Shown: positions 44,762 to 54,089, numbered from the stretch's first letter. The stretch: 64,000 bases of DNA from JAWKXU01 sp964468045 (GCA_964468045.1 CAYXTO010000001.1:248001-312000); one strand, 5' to 3'. Notes: generated by a model not told the origin, from the sequence alone. Made by a program: numbers and translations.

Positions 44762-45262
44762 ATGGAGGATCTCGCACGCTTGCTGGCGATAGAGGGCGTT
44801 CGCCGGACCAAGGCGCAATATTGGTATGCCGTCGATACCAAGGATCGGGCGCTGCTCGCCAGCCTGTTCACCGACGATGCCCTGCTGGATGTGCGGCAGG
44901 ATGCGGCGTTCGCGCAGGACAAGGCGCTGCCGCCGCCGTTCCCGCTGGACGAGCCGCTCGATCCCGGCGATCCAGCGGTGCTGGGGCCGGGCGGGGCAAT
45001 CATCGCGGACTGGATCGTCCAGGTGATCGAGCCGCTGGTCACCGTCCATCACGGCCATGCGCCGGTGATCGACATTCTGGACGAGGACAACGCCACGGCG
45101 ATCTGGCCGCTGTTCGACTATATCGACAACCGCGCGGGCAATTCGTTGAAGGGCTACGGCCATTATCACGAGCGTTATCGCCGGGCGGGGGGCCGCTGGC
45201 TGATCGCGGAAAGCCGGGTGACGCGGCTGCGGCTGGACGGCCGGCACCCGCTGGGCGCCTGA
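44762..45262 (+). CDS. SnoaL-like / nuclear transport factor 2 family protein
   Basis: 166 residues without a signal peptide. The start MEDLARLLAIEGVRRTKAQY and the next DTKDRALLASLFTDDALLDV are typical of SnoaL_4 domains, often enzymes or ligand-binding proteins of cyclase/dehydratase type. His-rich strand VTVHHGHAPVIDI and the C-terminal RRAGGRWLIAESRVTRLRLD complete the cone fold. Substrate unknown. It stands alone between the repeat-rich ORF and the CHRD gene. Confidence 0.82.
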   Translation: MEDLARLLAIEGVRRTKAQYWYAVDTKDRALLASLFTDDALLDVRQDAAFAQDKALPPPFPLDEPLDPGDPAVLGPGGAIIADWIVQVIEPLVTVHHGHAPVIDILDEDNATAIWPLFDYIDNRAGNSLKGYGHYHERYRRAGGRWLIAESRVTRLRLDGRHPLGA

Positions 45263-45396
45263 CGGGCCGTGCCCTTGCGAAGAAGGGGGCGGGACCGGGC
45301 AGGCGGAATCCTGTTTCCGGGGGGCGTGAAGCGGCGTAATCATGGTTTCCGGGCGTCAGGCCGGATCGAGTCCGGGGCTGCCCGAGGAGAAATGCG

Positions 45397-45828
45397 ATGA
45401 AGAAATCCTTGCTTTTGGCGCACGCCCTGCTGGGTGTGGCGATCTGTTCCACTCCGGCCCTGGCCGATGACATGGTTCACCTCGGCGCGGATCTGGCGGG
45501 CGCCAACCAGACCGGCGGCGGCGACACCGACGGAACCGGGACCTTCGCGGCGGAGATCGACGCCGAATCCGGAGATCTCTGCTATACGCTGGCGGTGGAC
45601 AAGATCGCTCCGCCGACAGCCGCGCATATCCATCTCGGGGCGGCCGGCGCGGATGGCGATCCGGTGGCGACGATCAGCGTGACCGGCAGCGGCGGGGACG
45701 AATGCATCGCCATGCAGCGCGAGGTGGCCAAGGCGATCGTGACCAATCCCGCGGGCTATTACGTGAATGTCCACACCGCCGATTTCCCGAAGGGTGCGAT
45801 CCGGGGGCAACTCGCGAAGAAGGACTGA
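45397..45828 (+). CDS. Secreted CHRD-domain protein
   Basis: 143 residues with a signal peptide (about 1-23, ending PALADD). The mature part is a single CHRD (chordin-like) domain with TAAHIHLGAAGADGDP in the middle and YYVNVHTADFPKGAIRGQL at the end. One Cys in LCYTLAV and one in ECIAMQ could form a disulfide. CHRD proteins in bacteria have no established function. Good ribosome binding site (GAGGAG) upstream. Confidence 0.85.
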   Translation: MKKSLLLAHALLGVAICSTPALADDMVHLGADLAGANQTGGGDTDGTGTFAAEIDAESGDLCYTLAVDKIAPPTAAHIHLGAAGADGDPVATISVTGSGGDECIAMQREVAKAIVTNPAGYYVNVHTADFPKGAIRGQLAKKD

Positions 45829-45993
45829 TCGGGGATTCGAAAAACGGGGTGAGGGCCGGTTCGCGCCGGGATGCTGATCGGCCCCGGGCGGACGCATCGG
45901 CCTCTCATCCGGAAAATCAAGGGGCCGGAGAGAAAGGGATGCAGTAGAGGGGCGCGGGGATAGCGTGAGGATACGAGGGGAAGAAAGAGTAAT

Positions 45994-46017
45994 GGGGCCG
46001 ACATTCCTGCCGACCCC
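45994..46017 (-). terminator. GNRA-capped hairpin, minus-strand direction
   Basis: On the minus strand GGGGTCGGCA and TGTCGGCCCC pair over 10 bp (two G-U) with a GGAA tetraloop, followed by ATTACTCTTTCTT. It sits 4 bases beyond the end of the possible ORF at 46022-46273, so it would terminate that transcript. Confidence 0.45.
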
Positions 46018-46021
46018 ACTC

Positions 46022-46273
46022 TCACCGGCTTTCGCACCGGCGGCTCACCCAGATGGGCTCTGTCGCGCGGCGCTCGCGCCGGCATCCGGTCCCGTCAGGC
46101 GGGGCGGTATCCATCACGGGGATGGCACCTTCCGCCTGGCGGTTCCGCGGTCGAAGTTCGTTTCGTCGTTTCATCTGGTCCTGAACCGCACGAAGCCGTT
46201 CATTTCCATCACCGTCGATTCGTTCCTCGACCTGGCGACTGATCAGATCGCGACCTCTGCGGTTCGCCACCAC
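46022..46273 (-). CDS. Possible small charged protein
   Basis: Uncertain ORF of 83 codons with GTG starts preceded by GAGG. The product is Arg/Glu-rich (DLISRQVEERIDGDGNERL then RAVQDQMKRRNELRPRNRQA) and has no signal peptide. Support: a terminator-like hairpin follows immediately. Against: a longer plus-strand frame covers the same DNA and no family is recognised. It may be a structured RNA instead. Confidence 0.3.
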   Translation of the reverse strand: MVANRRGRDLISRQVEERIDGDGNERLRAVQDQMKRRNELRPRNRQAEGAIPVMDTAPPDGTGCRRERRATEPIWVSRRCESR

Positions 46274-46376
46274 CTCGGCCCTAAGGCGTCAGAGAGGCGT
46301 GTTTTCCGAGGGCGCGCAAATCCTGCCGCCTATATCGATCCGTTAAACTTTTCCGTGCCCTTTCAAAGCTTTGAGC

Positions 46377-46503
46377 TTGTCCAGAGCGGGTTGGTTTCTC
46401 GTTTCGACAAGTGGATGCTGCGCCCGGACTCCGAGTCGTGGCAAGAAAAAAATGCGAAACTTATCCACAATTTCCATTTTGGCAGTGGACAAAGGTGGAT
46501 AAG
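46377..46503. promoter_or_regulatory. Cluster of DnaA-box-like sites and 9-bp inverted repeat
   Basis: TTATCCACA at 46461-46469 is a perfect DnaA box. On the minus strand are TTATCCACC (46494-46502) and TTGTCCACT (46484-46492); TTGTCCAGA is on the plus strand (46377-46385). CTTATCCAC (46460-46468) and GTGGATAAG (46495-46503) form an exact inverted repeat. Whether this is an origin, a DnaA-controlled promoter or an RNA stem is not decided by the sequence. Confidence 0.45.
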
Positions 46504-46514
46504 TCCGTCATTGG

Positions 46515-46534
46515 GCGCGGTTACCCGCGCTTTT
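46515..46534 (+). terminator. Plus-strand intrinsic terminator without an obvious gene
   Basis: GCGCGG (46515-46520), loop TTAC, CCGCGC (46525-46530), then TTTT. It points rightward, toward the end of the minus-strand argG, although no confident plus-strand gene lies to its left after 45828. It hints at a transcript from the spacer. Confidence 0.6.
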
Positions 46535-46541
46535 CAGCCGA

Positions 46542-47771
46542 TTATCGATCCCGCCGTGCCAGCAGCTTCAGCCGCAATGCATTCAGCTTGATGAAGCCTT
46601 CGGCATCCTTCTGGTCATACGCGCCGGCGTCATCCTCGAAGGTGACGTGCCGTTCGGAATACAGGCTGTTCGCGCTCTTGCGGCCCACCACGCTGGCCGA
46701 GCCCTTGTAGAGCTTCAGCCGCACCGTGCCGGAAACCTTCTGCTGGCTGTGGTCGATCGCGGCCTGCAGCATCTCCCGCTCCGGCGCGAACCAGAAACCA
46801 TTGTAGATCAGCTCGGCATAACGCGGCATCAGCTCGTCCTTGAGATGGGCCGCGCCCCGGTCCAGCGTGATCTGCTCGATCCCGCGATGCGCCCGGGCGT
46901 AGATCTCGCCGCCCGGAGTTTCGTACATCCCGCGGCTCTTCATGCCGACGAAGCGGTTTTCCACCAGATCGAGGCGGCCGATGCCGTGCTTGCGTCCGAG
47001 TTCATTCAGCTCGGTCAGCAGGGCGGCAGGGCTGAGGGCCTTGCCGTTCAGCGCGATCCCGTCACCCCTTTCGAAATCGATGGTGATATACTCAGGCTGG
47101 TCGGGCGCGTCCTCGGGATTGACCGTGCGCGAATAGACATAGTCCGGCGTCTCCTCCCACGGATCTTCCAGCACCTTGCCTTCGGACGAGGTGTGGAGAA
47201 GGTTGGCGTCGGTGGAGAAGGGGCTTTCCCCGCGCTTGTCCTTGGGCACCGGAATCTGATGCTGTTCCGCCCAGGCGATCAGCGCGGTGCGCGATGTCAG
47301 ATCCCATTCGCGCCACGGCGCGATCACGCGGATATCGGGATCGAGCGCATAGGCGGACAATTCGAAGCGAACCTGGTCGTTGCCTTTGCCGGTCGCGCCA
47401 TGGGCGATCGCATCCGCCCCGGTTTCCCGCGCGATCTCGATCAGGCGCTTGGAAATCAGCGGGCGGGCAATCGACGTGCCCAGCAGATAATCCCCTTCAT
47501 AGCGCGCATTGGCGCGCATCATCGGGAACACGAAGTCGCGCACGAATTCCTCGCGCAGGTCGTCGATGTAGATATGCTGGTCCGGCACGCCCATCAGCCG
47601 CGCCTTGGCGCGCGCGGGCTCCAGTTCCTCGCCCTGGCCGAGATCGGCGGTGAAGGTCACGACCTCGCAATTATAGGTGACCTGCAGCCATTTGAGGATC
47701 ACGCTGGTGTCGAGGCCCCCGGAATAGGCGAGGACGACGCGCTTGATCTCGGGGCGCTGGATTTCGGACAT
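46542..47771 (-). CDS. argG: Argininosuccinate synthase
   Basis: Joins citrulline and aspartate using ATP in arginine biosynthesis. 409 residues; N-terminal PP-loop AYSGGLDTS (15-23), then DLGQGEELEPAR and the C-terminal synthetase domain with YETPGGEIYARAHRG. Full length for the short bacterial type. No arg neighbours in the window. Separated from cfa by about 60 bases on the same strand. Confidence 0.98.
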   Translation of the reverse strand: MSEIQRPEIKRVVLAYSGGLDTSVILKWLQVTYNCEVVTFTADLGQGEELEPARAKARLMGVPDQHIYIDDLREEFVRDFVFPMMRANARYEGDYLLGTSIARPLISKRLIEIARETGADAIAHGATGKGNDQVRFELSAYALDPDIRVIAPWREWDLTSRTALIAWAEQHQIPVPKDKRGESPFSTDANLLHTSSEGKVLEDPWEETPDYVYSRTVNPEDAPDQPEYITIDFERGDGIALNGKALSPAALLTELNELGRKHGIGRLDLVENRFVGMKSRGMYETPGGEIYARAHRGIEQITLDRGAAHLKDELMPRYAELIYNGFWFAPEREMLQAAIDHSQQKVSGTVRLKLYKGSASVVGRKSANSLYSERHVTFEDDAGAYDQKDAEGFIKLNALRLKLLARRDR

Positions 47772-47830
47772 GGAAAGCTCCGACTGTGGGAATCGCGCGC
47801 CGCCTATCAGGCGCGCTCATGCGGCGCAAC

Positions 47831-49087
<1,257 letters not shown>

Positions 49088-49264
49088 GTTTTCCGAACCC
49101 TCATCCTGTCCCTCGCCATACATAACGCCGGAGGGATATCATACCTCGGCGCATTGCTGACAATGGCCTGACCTCCCGGTGTCCGCCCTTTTGGTCGCCT
49201 ATACTATCCGGCCTTGCAACCGCTTCGATAGCCTGCGCCATCTTGCGGGCCCGGAGCGTCCGCT

Positions 49265-50032
49265 TCATCCCTGCCGGCCTTCGCGTTCCAGGTAGATCAC
49301 GTCGCGCGGCTGGGCGAGCAGGTGCTGGCCGGAATCGACGAACAGGACCTGACCGCTCTCCAGCCATCCCTCGGCCAGGAACAGCGCGGCCTGCGCGATC
49401 TCGCCGGTCCCGGTCAGCCGCTTGAGCAGGTTGAGCCGGTGGGAGCGGGCCGCTTCCTCCGCGGTCTGGTCATGGCTCGGCAGGATCGCCCCTGGGCATA
49501 GGCCATAGACGCGATCGGCGGTACTGGCTGCGGCCATCGCCATCATTGGCACGGTGGAGGCGAGCGCATGCTTGCTCATGGTATAGGAGAAGAAATCGGG
49601 GTTCGGATTATCGAGCTTCTGATCGAGCATCTGGATCACCACCCGGTGTCCGCTTCTCCCCTGTGCATGAGCGAGGAAGGCCTGGGCCATCCGCGCCGGG
49701 GTGCCGGCATTGACCTGCATGGCTTCCTCGAAGGTCGCGGGGTCGAGAGCCTGCACGCTGTCGTGGTTGAACACCGACGCGTTGTTGATCAGTACGCGAA
49801 AATCGGGGAGCCGGGCGGCGAGCGCTTCGATCATGGCGGCGCCGTCAGCCCAATTGTCGAGGTCGCCCTGGACAATCTCGGCGCTTGGCAATTGCGCAGC
49901 CAGCGCCTCGGCCTGATCGCGCGAGCGGCCGTAATGGATCACGACATGCCAGCCCGCCTCGCCAAAAGCCCGGCAGATCGCGGAACCGATGCGCTTCGCA
50001 CCGCCGGTAACGAGGACCGCCGGGCGAGTCAT
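49265..50032 (-). CDS. FolM/pteridine-reductase-like short-chain dehydrogenase
   Basis: NAD(P)H-dependent oxidoreductase. 255 residues from the ATG at 50032. The cofactor motif is TGGAKRIG (residues 9-16), with Arg-x-Gly in place of the usual Gly-x-Gly. That is the TGxxxRxG signature of pteridine reductases and FolM dihydromonapterin reductase. NNAS motif and catalytic YTMSK are present. The function is therefore probably tetrahydropterin/dihydrofolate-type reduction, but other SDR substrates cannot be excluded. Confidence 0.82.
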   Translation of the reverse strand: MTRPAVLVTGGAKRIGSAICRAFGEAGWHVVIHYGRSRDQAEALAAQLPSAEIVQGDLDNWADGAAMIEALAARLPDFRVLINNASVFNHDSVQALDPATFEEAMQVNAGTPARMAQAFLAHAQGRSGHRVVIQMLDQKLDNPNPDFFSYTMSKHALASTVPMMAMAAASTADRVYGLCPGAILPSHDQTAEEAARSHRLNLLKRLTGTGEIAQAALFLAEGWLESGQVLFVDSGQHLLAQPRDVIYLEREGRQG

Positions 50033-50261
50033 GCGTCGAAACGCCCGTGCAGGGGAGGGGGGGTGACAGGGTTGACACTGTTCAGGAGAAAAATTTCCGG
50101 AGCGCGGCAGGAGGCTCCACGCCATCCGGCGAACCACGGGAAATCAAAGGGAATATCGGCTGTCATCGGGTGGCAATGGAGCACATTCGGCGCTTGTAGG
50201 AAAGCTGGCGCACATATCATCGTCCCTGTCGCCAGGGCCACTCGCTGCCCGGGTGGCAAGG
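50033..50261. other. 229-bp gap between SDR and MOSC genes with dispersed repeat
   Basis: Contains repeat D copy 2 (50051-50098) just upstream of the SDR start, then moderately AT-rich sequence around 50140-50220 that could hold the SDR promoter. No ORF is supported. Confidence 0.4.
50051..50098 (+). repeat. Dispersed repeat D, copy 2
   Basis: Contains GGGGGGGTGACAGGGTTGAC then ACTGTTCAGGAGAAAAATTT. It matches, in opposite orientation, the sequence at 44236-44281. It lies 19 bases upstream of the SDR start codon, within its likely leader. Confidence 0.65.
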
Positions 50262-50909
50262 CTATTGCTCCAGCAGCTTCAAGGCGCGCTTTTTCCAGTT
50301 GCCCGACAAGGCGGCGAGCTGCGACAGCTCGCGCAGTTCATCCATGCCCTGCCGTGGCTTGCCGGTCAGCAGCAGGCGGAACACGCGCTCGACGCTCCAG
50401 CCCGCGTGCCCGCGTTCGACCACTTCGAGCGTATCTCCTTCACGCACCGTGCCGGGCTCGACCACCCGGTAGTACCAGCCTGACCGGGCGGTCTGAAGGA
50501 CACGGGCGGTGATGCCCGTGCGCGCGAAGCGATGGTCCAGCTTCCAGCAGGGCTGGCGGCCCTGGCTCACTTCGACCAGAGCCGTGCCCAGCCGCAGCCG
50601 GTCTCCGATGCAGAGATCGCTTTCGACCAGCCCGCTGGTGGTGATGTTTTCGCCGAACGCGCCCGGCGCGGCCAGCAATTCATGCCCATCCAGCTCATCG
50701 CGCCAGAAGGCGTAATGATCGTGCGGATAATGGTGCACCGCCTTGTCCAGCCCGCCATGATTGATGCGGTCGGCTTGCTCGTCGCCCGCGAATCCCATCG
50801 GCCCCACCTGGACCGGCGCGCGGATGGGCCGCTTGTCGATCGCGCTGGCGTCCTCCCCGCGAAAGGGCGCCACCTTGCCGAGCATGATTGGGCCAATGAG
50901 ATATTTCAC
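50262..50909 (-). CDS. MOSC domain protein (YiiM-like)
   Basis: MOSC domains bind molybdenum cofactor or carry sulfur; YiiM-type proteins help detoxify N-hydroxylated compounds. 215 residues from a GTG at 50909, with GAGG upstream. Conserved features: GFAGDEQADRINHGGLDKAVHHY (split: GFAGDEQADRINHGG and LDKAVHHY), PGAFGENITTSGL, and the cysteine in QGRQPCWKLDHRF. A C-terminal 3-alpha domain (about 165-215) follows. Single gene; substrate unknown. Confidence 0.9.
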   Translation of the reverse strand: MKYLIGPIMLGKVAPFRGEDASAIDKRPIRAPVQVGPMGFAGDEQADRINHGGLDKAVHHYPHDHYAFWRDELDGHELLAAPGAFGENITTSGLVESDLCIGDRLRLGTALVEVSQGRQPCWKLDHRFARTGITARVLQTARSGWYYRVVEPGTVREGDTLEVVERGHAGWSVERVFRLLLTGKPRQGMDELRELSQLAALSGNWKKRALKLLEQ

Positions 50910-50988
50910 GCGTGCCTCTGCAATTCCTGCCGATGAGGCCGCATGATAGGGCAGATCGGGCGAAGCCGGAACAGGCGGCATCACCCGG

Positions 50989-51342
50989 TCAGCGGCATTT
51001 CATGTCGCCGCGATCGATTGCCCTGCCGAGCAGGCCGCCGCCGACCGCGCCAATGATCGCGCCCAGGGTCTTGTCTCCGCTTCCGGCGATTTCATGGCCG
51101 GCAAGGCCGCCGACAGCCGCGCCGATCACCAGCCCGGTGGTGCCATTGTCGCGCTTGCAGTAATAGCGGCCGTCCCGGCCCCGCCAGATCCGGTCGGACC
51201 GGTCGAGGCGGCGCGGCTCGATATAGCGGCCGTGGGAATCGTAGGCATTCTTGTTATGATAACGGCGCGGCGGATCCGCCATTGCCGGAGCCGTGGGAAT
51301 AGCCAGCGAGGCCGCTGCGGCTGCAAGAATGAATGTCCTCAT
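50989..51342 (-). CDS. Small secreted glycine-zipper protein
   Basis: 117 residues with a signal peptide (about 1-22, ending PAMADP). A Tyr/Arg-rich region (RIWRGRDGRYYCKRDNG) precedes a glycine-zipper hairpin (TGLVIGAAVGGLAGHEIAG and KTLGAIIGAVGGGLLGRAID). Glycine-zipper proteins sit in or on the outer membrane. Two cysteines, one in the middle and one at the end, could pair. Common in sphingomonads; role unknown. Confidence 0.85.
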   Translation of the reverse strand: MRTFILAAAAASLAIPTAPAMADPPRRYHNKNAYDSHGRYIEPRRLDRSDRIWRGRDGRYYCKRDNGTTGLVIGAAVGGLAGHEIAGSGDKTLGAIIGAVGGGLLGRAIDRGDMKCR

Positions 51343-51801
51343 GGTTTGAGCCTTTCCAAGCCAATTTTGTTCCTGTTTCGATGGCCCGATGATGGAAGGC
51401 GGATCACAACTTCAGATGAACGAGCGCGATTTTCGCGAAAGCCGAGGCGAGCGGTGAAATTTGGGCGACGAATTGTCGCCAGGGGCGGATTTTCTTCGTC
51501 CGCACCGGTCTCGATTTGATGAATATCCGTTAATATGCTGGAGGTTAACCGAGTGACGCCTGCTTTTCGGCATGGAGCCGGTTTAGGGTCAGGACCTGTT
51601 GATCGCATGGCCGTGGCTTGAGCCGGAAGGGCGCAGGGCCAGAAGAGAGGGCGGAGAATAGTGGTTCTATTTGACAACCGATCGACGCCGCCCTGCGCCC
51701 TTCCGGCCAAGTCCCTTGGATGGCGCCCGGCGGGCGACCTGCTTCGTCAGAGCGCTGAGCCGGGGGATTACCCCGCCTTGCGCGCTCTTCCTCGCATCTC
51801 A
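51343..51801. other. 459-bp region: leader of glycine-zipper gene, cut-off rlmN tail and MITE
   Basis: Upstream of the glycine-zipper gene lies about 200 bp of non-coding DNA (51343-51544) with an AT-rich patch near 51515-51535. It is followed by the orphaned rlmN tail (51545-51583) and most of the MITE (51586-51849). The minus-strand frame open across this stretch is an artefact of the MITE joining the tail. Confidence 0.6.
51545..51583 (-). pseudogene. rlmN: Native 3' end of rlmN separated by MITE insertion
   Basis: On the minus strand the sequence reads NRLHAEKQASLG and TAA (51545-51547). Deleting the MITE and one TA makes this continuous with the rlmN frame ending KKSRVEL, giving a usual RlmN-like C-terminus. 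It is no longer translated as part of RlmN. Confidence 0.85.
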
Positions 51802-51849
51802 TCACGCCGAAGCGCCACCACGGCTCATGCGATCAACAGGTCCTGACCC
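51586..51849. mobile_element. 264-bp MITE-like element with 24-bp terminal inverted repeats
   Basis: Perfect terminal inverted repeats GGGTCAGGACCTGTTGATCG plus CATG (51586-51609 and 51826-51849), flanked by TA on both sides (51584-51585, 51850-51851). An inner 18-bp perfect inverted repeat lies at 51622-51639 and 51690-51707. There is no transposase. TA duplication fits IS630/Tc1-like or some IS5-group transposases. It interrupts rlmN. Confidence 0.9.
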
Positions 51850-53055
51850 TAGCTCCACGCGGCTCTTCTTCTCGGCCGTAGTCTTGAGCTGGCCGCAGGC
51901 CGCGTCGATGTCCCGCCCGCGCGGGGTGCGGACCGGCGCGCTGATCCCGGCTTCGAACACGATGTCGGAGAAGCGCTTGATCCGCTCCGGCGTGGAACAT
52001 TCATAGGGCGCGCCCGGCCAGGGGTTGAAGGGGATCAGGTTGACCTTGGCGGGTAGCTTGTACTTGCGGATCAGGCGGACCAGCTCGCGCGCATCCTCGT
52101 CGCTGTCGTTCCTGTCCTTGAGCATCACATATTCGAAGGTGATCCGCCGCGCATTGGAGGCGCCGGGATAGGCCGCGCAGGCTTCCAGCAACTCCTCGAT
52201 CCCGAACTTGCGGTTCAGCGGCACGATCTCGTCCCGCACTTCCTTGTTCACGGCATGCAGGCTGACGGCGAGGTTCACGCCGATCTCCTCGCCGGCGCGC
52301 GCCATCATCGGCACGACGCCGCTGGTCGACAGCGTGATGCGCCGCTTGGAAAGGGCCAGCCCGTCGCCGTCCATCACCAGCTTGAGGGCATCGCGCACAT
52401 TGTCAAAATTATAGAGCGGCTCGCCCATTCCCATCATCACGATATTGGTGAGCAGCCGGCCATCGGCGGTATAGGCGGCCTCGTCTTCCTCGTCGGCCAC
52501 ATCCATCCGGCCTTTCGGCCATTCGCCCAGCGCGTCGCGGGCGAGCATGACTTGGCCGACTATCTCGCCCGGCGTCAGGTTGCGCACCAGCCGCATCGTG
52601 CCGGTGTGGCAGAAGCGGCAATTGAGCGTGCAGCCGACCTGGCTGGACACGCACAGGGTCCCCCGGTCGGCATCGGGAATGAACACCATCTCGAAATCGT
52701 GGCCGTCCGCCGTGCGCAGCAGCCATTTGCGGGTGCCGTCGGTGGAATGCTGGGCTTCCACGATCTCGGGCCGCCCGATGACGAAGCGTTCGGCCAGCCA
52801 TGGCCGCATGGTCTTGGCGATGTCGGTCATCGCCTCGAAATCGGAAACGCCGCGATGATAGAGCCAGTGATAGACCTGGCGCGACCGCAGCTTCGCCTGC
52901 TTGGCATCCAGCCCGGCCTGCTCGAACAGCTCCGCGATCTGCTGGCGGGGCAGGCCGATCAGGTCCACGCGCCCATCCTCGCGCGGCGTGATCTCGCGCG
53001 CGACGGGAACCGGATCGATCTGTCCGGGGATAGGCATGAGCGGGGTATGGGCCAT
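51802..53055 (-). CDS. rlmN: 23S rRNA / tRNA adenine-C2 methyltransferase with MITE-derived tail
   Basis: Radical-SAM enzyme methylating C2 of A2503 in 23S rRNA and A37 in some tRNAs. 417 residues from the ATG at 53055. Cluster cysteines Cys142, Cys146 and Cys149 in VGCTLNCRFCHTG; GMGEPLYNFDNV; LSTSGVVPMM; SLHAVNKEVRDEIVPLN. The last 15 or so residues (GSGPVDRMSRGGASA) and the stop come from an inserted MITE rather than from rlmN. The lost native end is 12 residues. Catalytic residues are upstream, so activity is probably kept. Confidence 0.95.
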   Translation of the reverse strand: MAHTPLMPIPGQIDPVPVAREITPREDGRVDLIGLPRQQIAELFEQAGLDAKQAKLRSRQVYHWLYHRGVSDFEAMTDIAKTMRPWLAERFVIGRPEIVEAQHSTDGTRKWLLRTADGHDFEMVFIPDADRGTLCVSSQVGCTLNCRFCHTGTMRLVRNLTPGEIVGQVMLARDALGEWPKGRMDVADEEDEAAYTADGRLLTNIVMMGMGEPLYNFDNVRDALKLVMDGDGLALSKRRITLSTSGVVPMMARAGEEIGVNLAVSLHAVNKEVRDEIVPLNRKFGIEELLEACAAYPGASNARRITFEYVMLKDRNDSDEDARELVRLIRKYKLPAKVNLIPFNPWPGAPYECSTPERIKRFSDIVFEAGISAPVRTPRGRDIDAACGQLKTTAEKKSRVELGSGPVDRMSRGGASA

Positions 53056-53336
53056 GATGCCGCGCATATAGGTGTCCGCGCGTTCCAAGCAAAGCAAACT
53101 TGGCCTGGGTTCCCGCGCGGTTGCATCGCATTGCAGCGGCCAGGCTCGCGCGAACTCCCGTGCGGATGGTGCGTTCCGGCAATTCGCCGCGTTGCAGCAA
53201 CCGGTCATCGTGGCAAGTGTTGCCAAAAAACATCAATAATTTCGTTGTGTTAGGTTAAGGAAACCCCCTGCCGCCCCGATCATTCCAGCAATCCGCATGG
53301 CATGTTGCCGTGCAGCACGGAACGAACGGAGTAGTT

Positions 53337-54005
53337 ATGAAAAAGACAATCGCCATCCTAACCGCCGGCACGGCTATCGCGGTTGCCGCGCCTGCCTTCG
53401 CACAGGATACGGGCGAAGCGACATTCACCGGTCCGCGCGTCGAAGCGATCCTGGGTTATGACATCATGAAGGCCGGAAGTTCGGTCGATGACGATGTGAA
53501 CGTGGACAACGACCAGTCCATCGACGGGCTGCTTTACGGCTTCGGCATCGGGTACGACTTCGATCTGGGCGGCGCCGTTGTCGGCGTGGAGGGGGAGTTG
53601 AGCGACTCCACCGCCAAGACCAAATATGACAACGGGGATTTCGAAGGCTTCGGCTTCGGCAATGTGAAGGTCAATCGCGACCTCTATATCGGCGCGCGCG
53701 CCGGCGCGAAGGTCGGCCCGTCCACCCTGCTGTATGTGAAGGGTGGCTACACCAACGCCAAGCTCGATATCCTGTCCAGCGACGGCACCACCGAATACAA
53801 GGAGGATTTCGACCTCGATGGCTGGCGCGCGGGCGCCGGGGTGGAACAGGCCTGGAACGGCAACCTGTTCACCAAGCTCGAATACCGCTATTCCAACTAT
53901 CAGAAGGCTGAGGTCGATTTCGAGGGATCGCTGCCCGACAGCGACCGCTTCAATGTCGATACCGATCGCCACCAGGTCGTGGCCAGCGTGGGCTGGCGCT
54001 TCTGA
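53337..54005 (+). CDS. Outer-membrane beta-barrel protein (OmpA-like porin family)
   Basis: 222 residues from the ATG at 53337 (MKKTIAILTAGTAIAVAAPA); upstream in-frame codons from 53310 lack a signal-peptide start. Signal peptide ends near AFAQDT. The mature protein is an eight-strand-type barrel with alternating hydrophobic residues (VEAILGYDIMKAG, FGIGYDFDLGGAVVGVEGEL, YIGARAGAKVGPSTLLYVKG), ending in VVASVGWRF with the terminal Phe typical of barrel assembly. No OmpA-like peptidoglycan domain. Confidence 0.88.
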   Translation: MKKTIAILTAGTAIAVAAPAFAQDTGEATFTGPRVEAILGYDIMKAGSSVDDDVNVDNDQSIDGLLYGFGIGYDFDLGGAVVGVEGELSDSTAKTKYDNGDFEGFGFGNVKVNRDLYIGARAGAKVGPSTLLYVKGGYTNAKLDILSSDGTTEYKEDFDLDGWRAGAGVEQAWNGNLFTKLEYRYSNYQKAEVDFEGSLPDSDRFNVDTDRHQVVASVGWRF

Positions 54006-54089
54006 TCGAACTGCAGGGGAGAGACATCCTCACTATATCGCGGGCCGGGGGAAACTCCGGCCCGTTTTCATTGCTCCCAGGGCAGCGCT

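Larger units (their letters stand above)
45829..46541. other. 713-bp spacer before argG
   Basis: No confident gene apart from a possible 83-codon minus-strand ORF (46022-46273). It holds a GNRA-capped hairpin at 45994-46017, an AT-rich stretch around 46331-46375 with the 12-bp palindrome TCAAAGCTTTGA (46363-46374), four DnaA-box-like sites between 46377 and 46502, and a plus-strand terminator at 46515-46534. The density of signals suggests a structured RNA or a DnaA-binding locus. Confidence 0.5.

Noticed and set aside
45965..46591. 208-codon plus-strand ORF before argG
   Set aside because: No good start, no family, runs through a terminator and DnaA-like boxes and into the end of argG.
51545..51805. 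86-codon minus-strand ORF across the MITE
   Set aside because: Artefact of the MITE reading into the orphaned rlmN tail.
53056..53336. Promoter of the outer-membrane protein gene
   Set aside because: A TTGCCA lies near 53220 but no good -10 at 16-18 bases; the 281-bp gap is AT-rich near its end yet I could not place a promoter.
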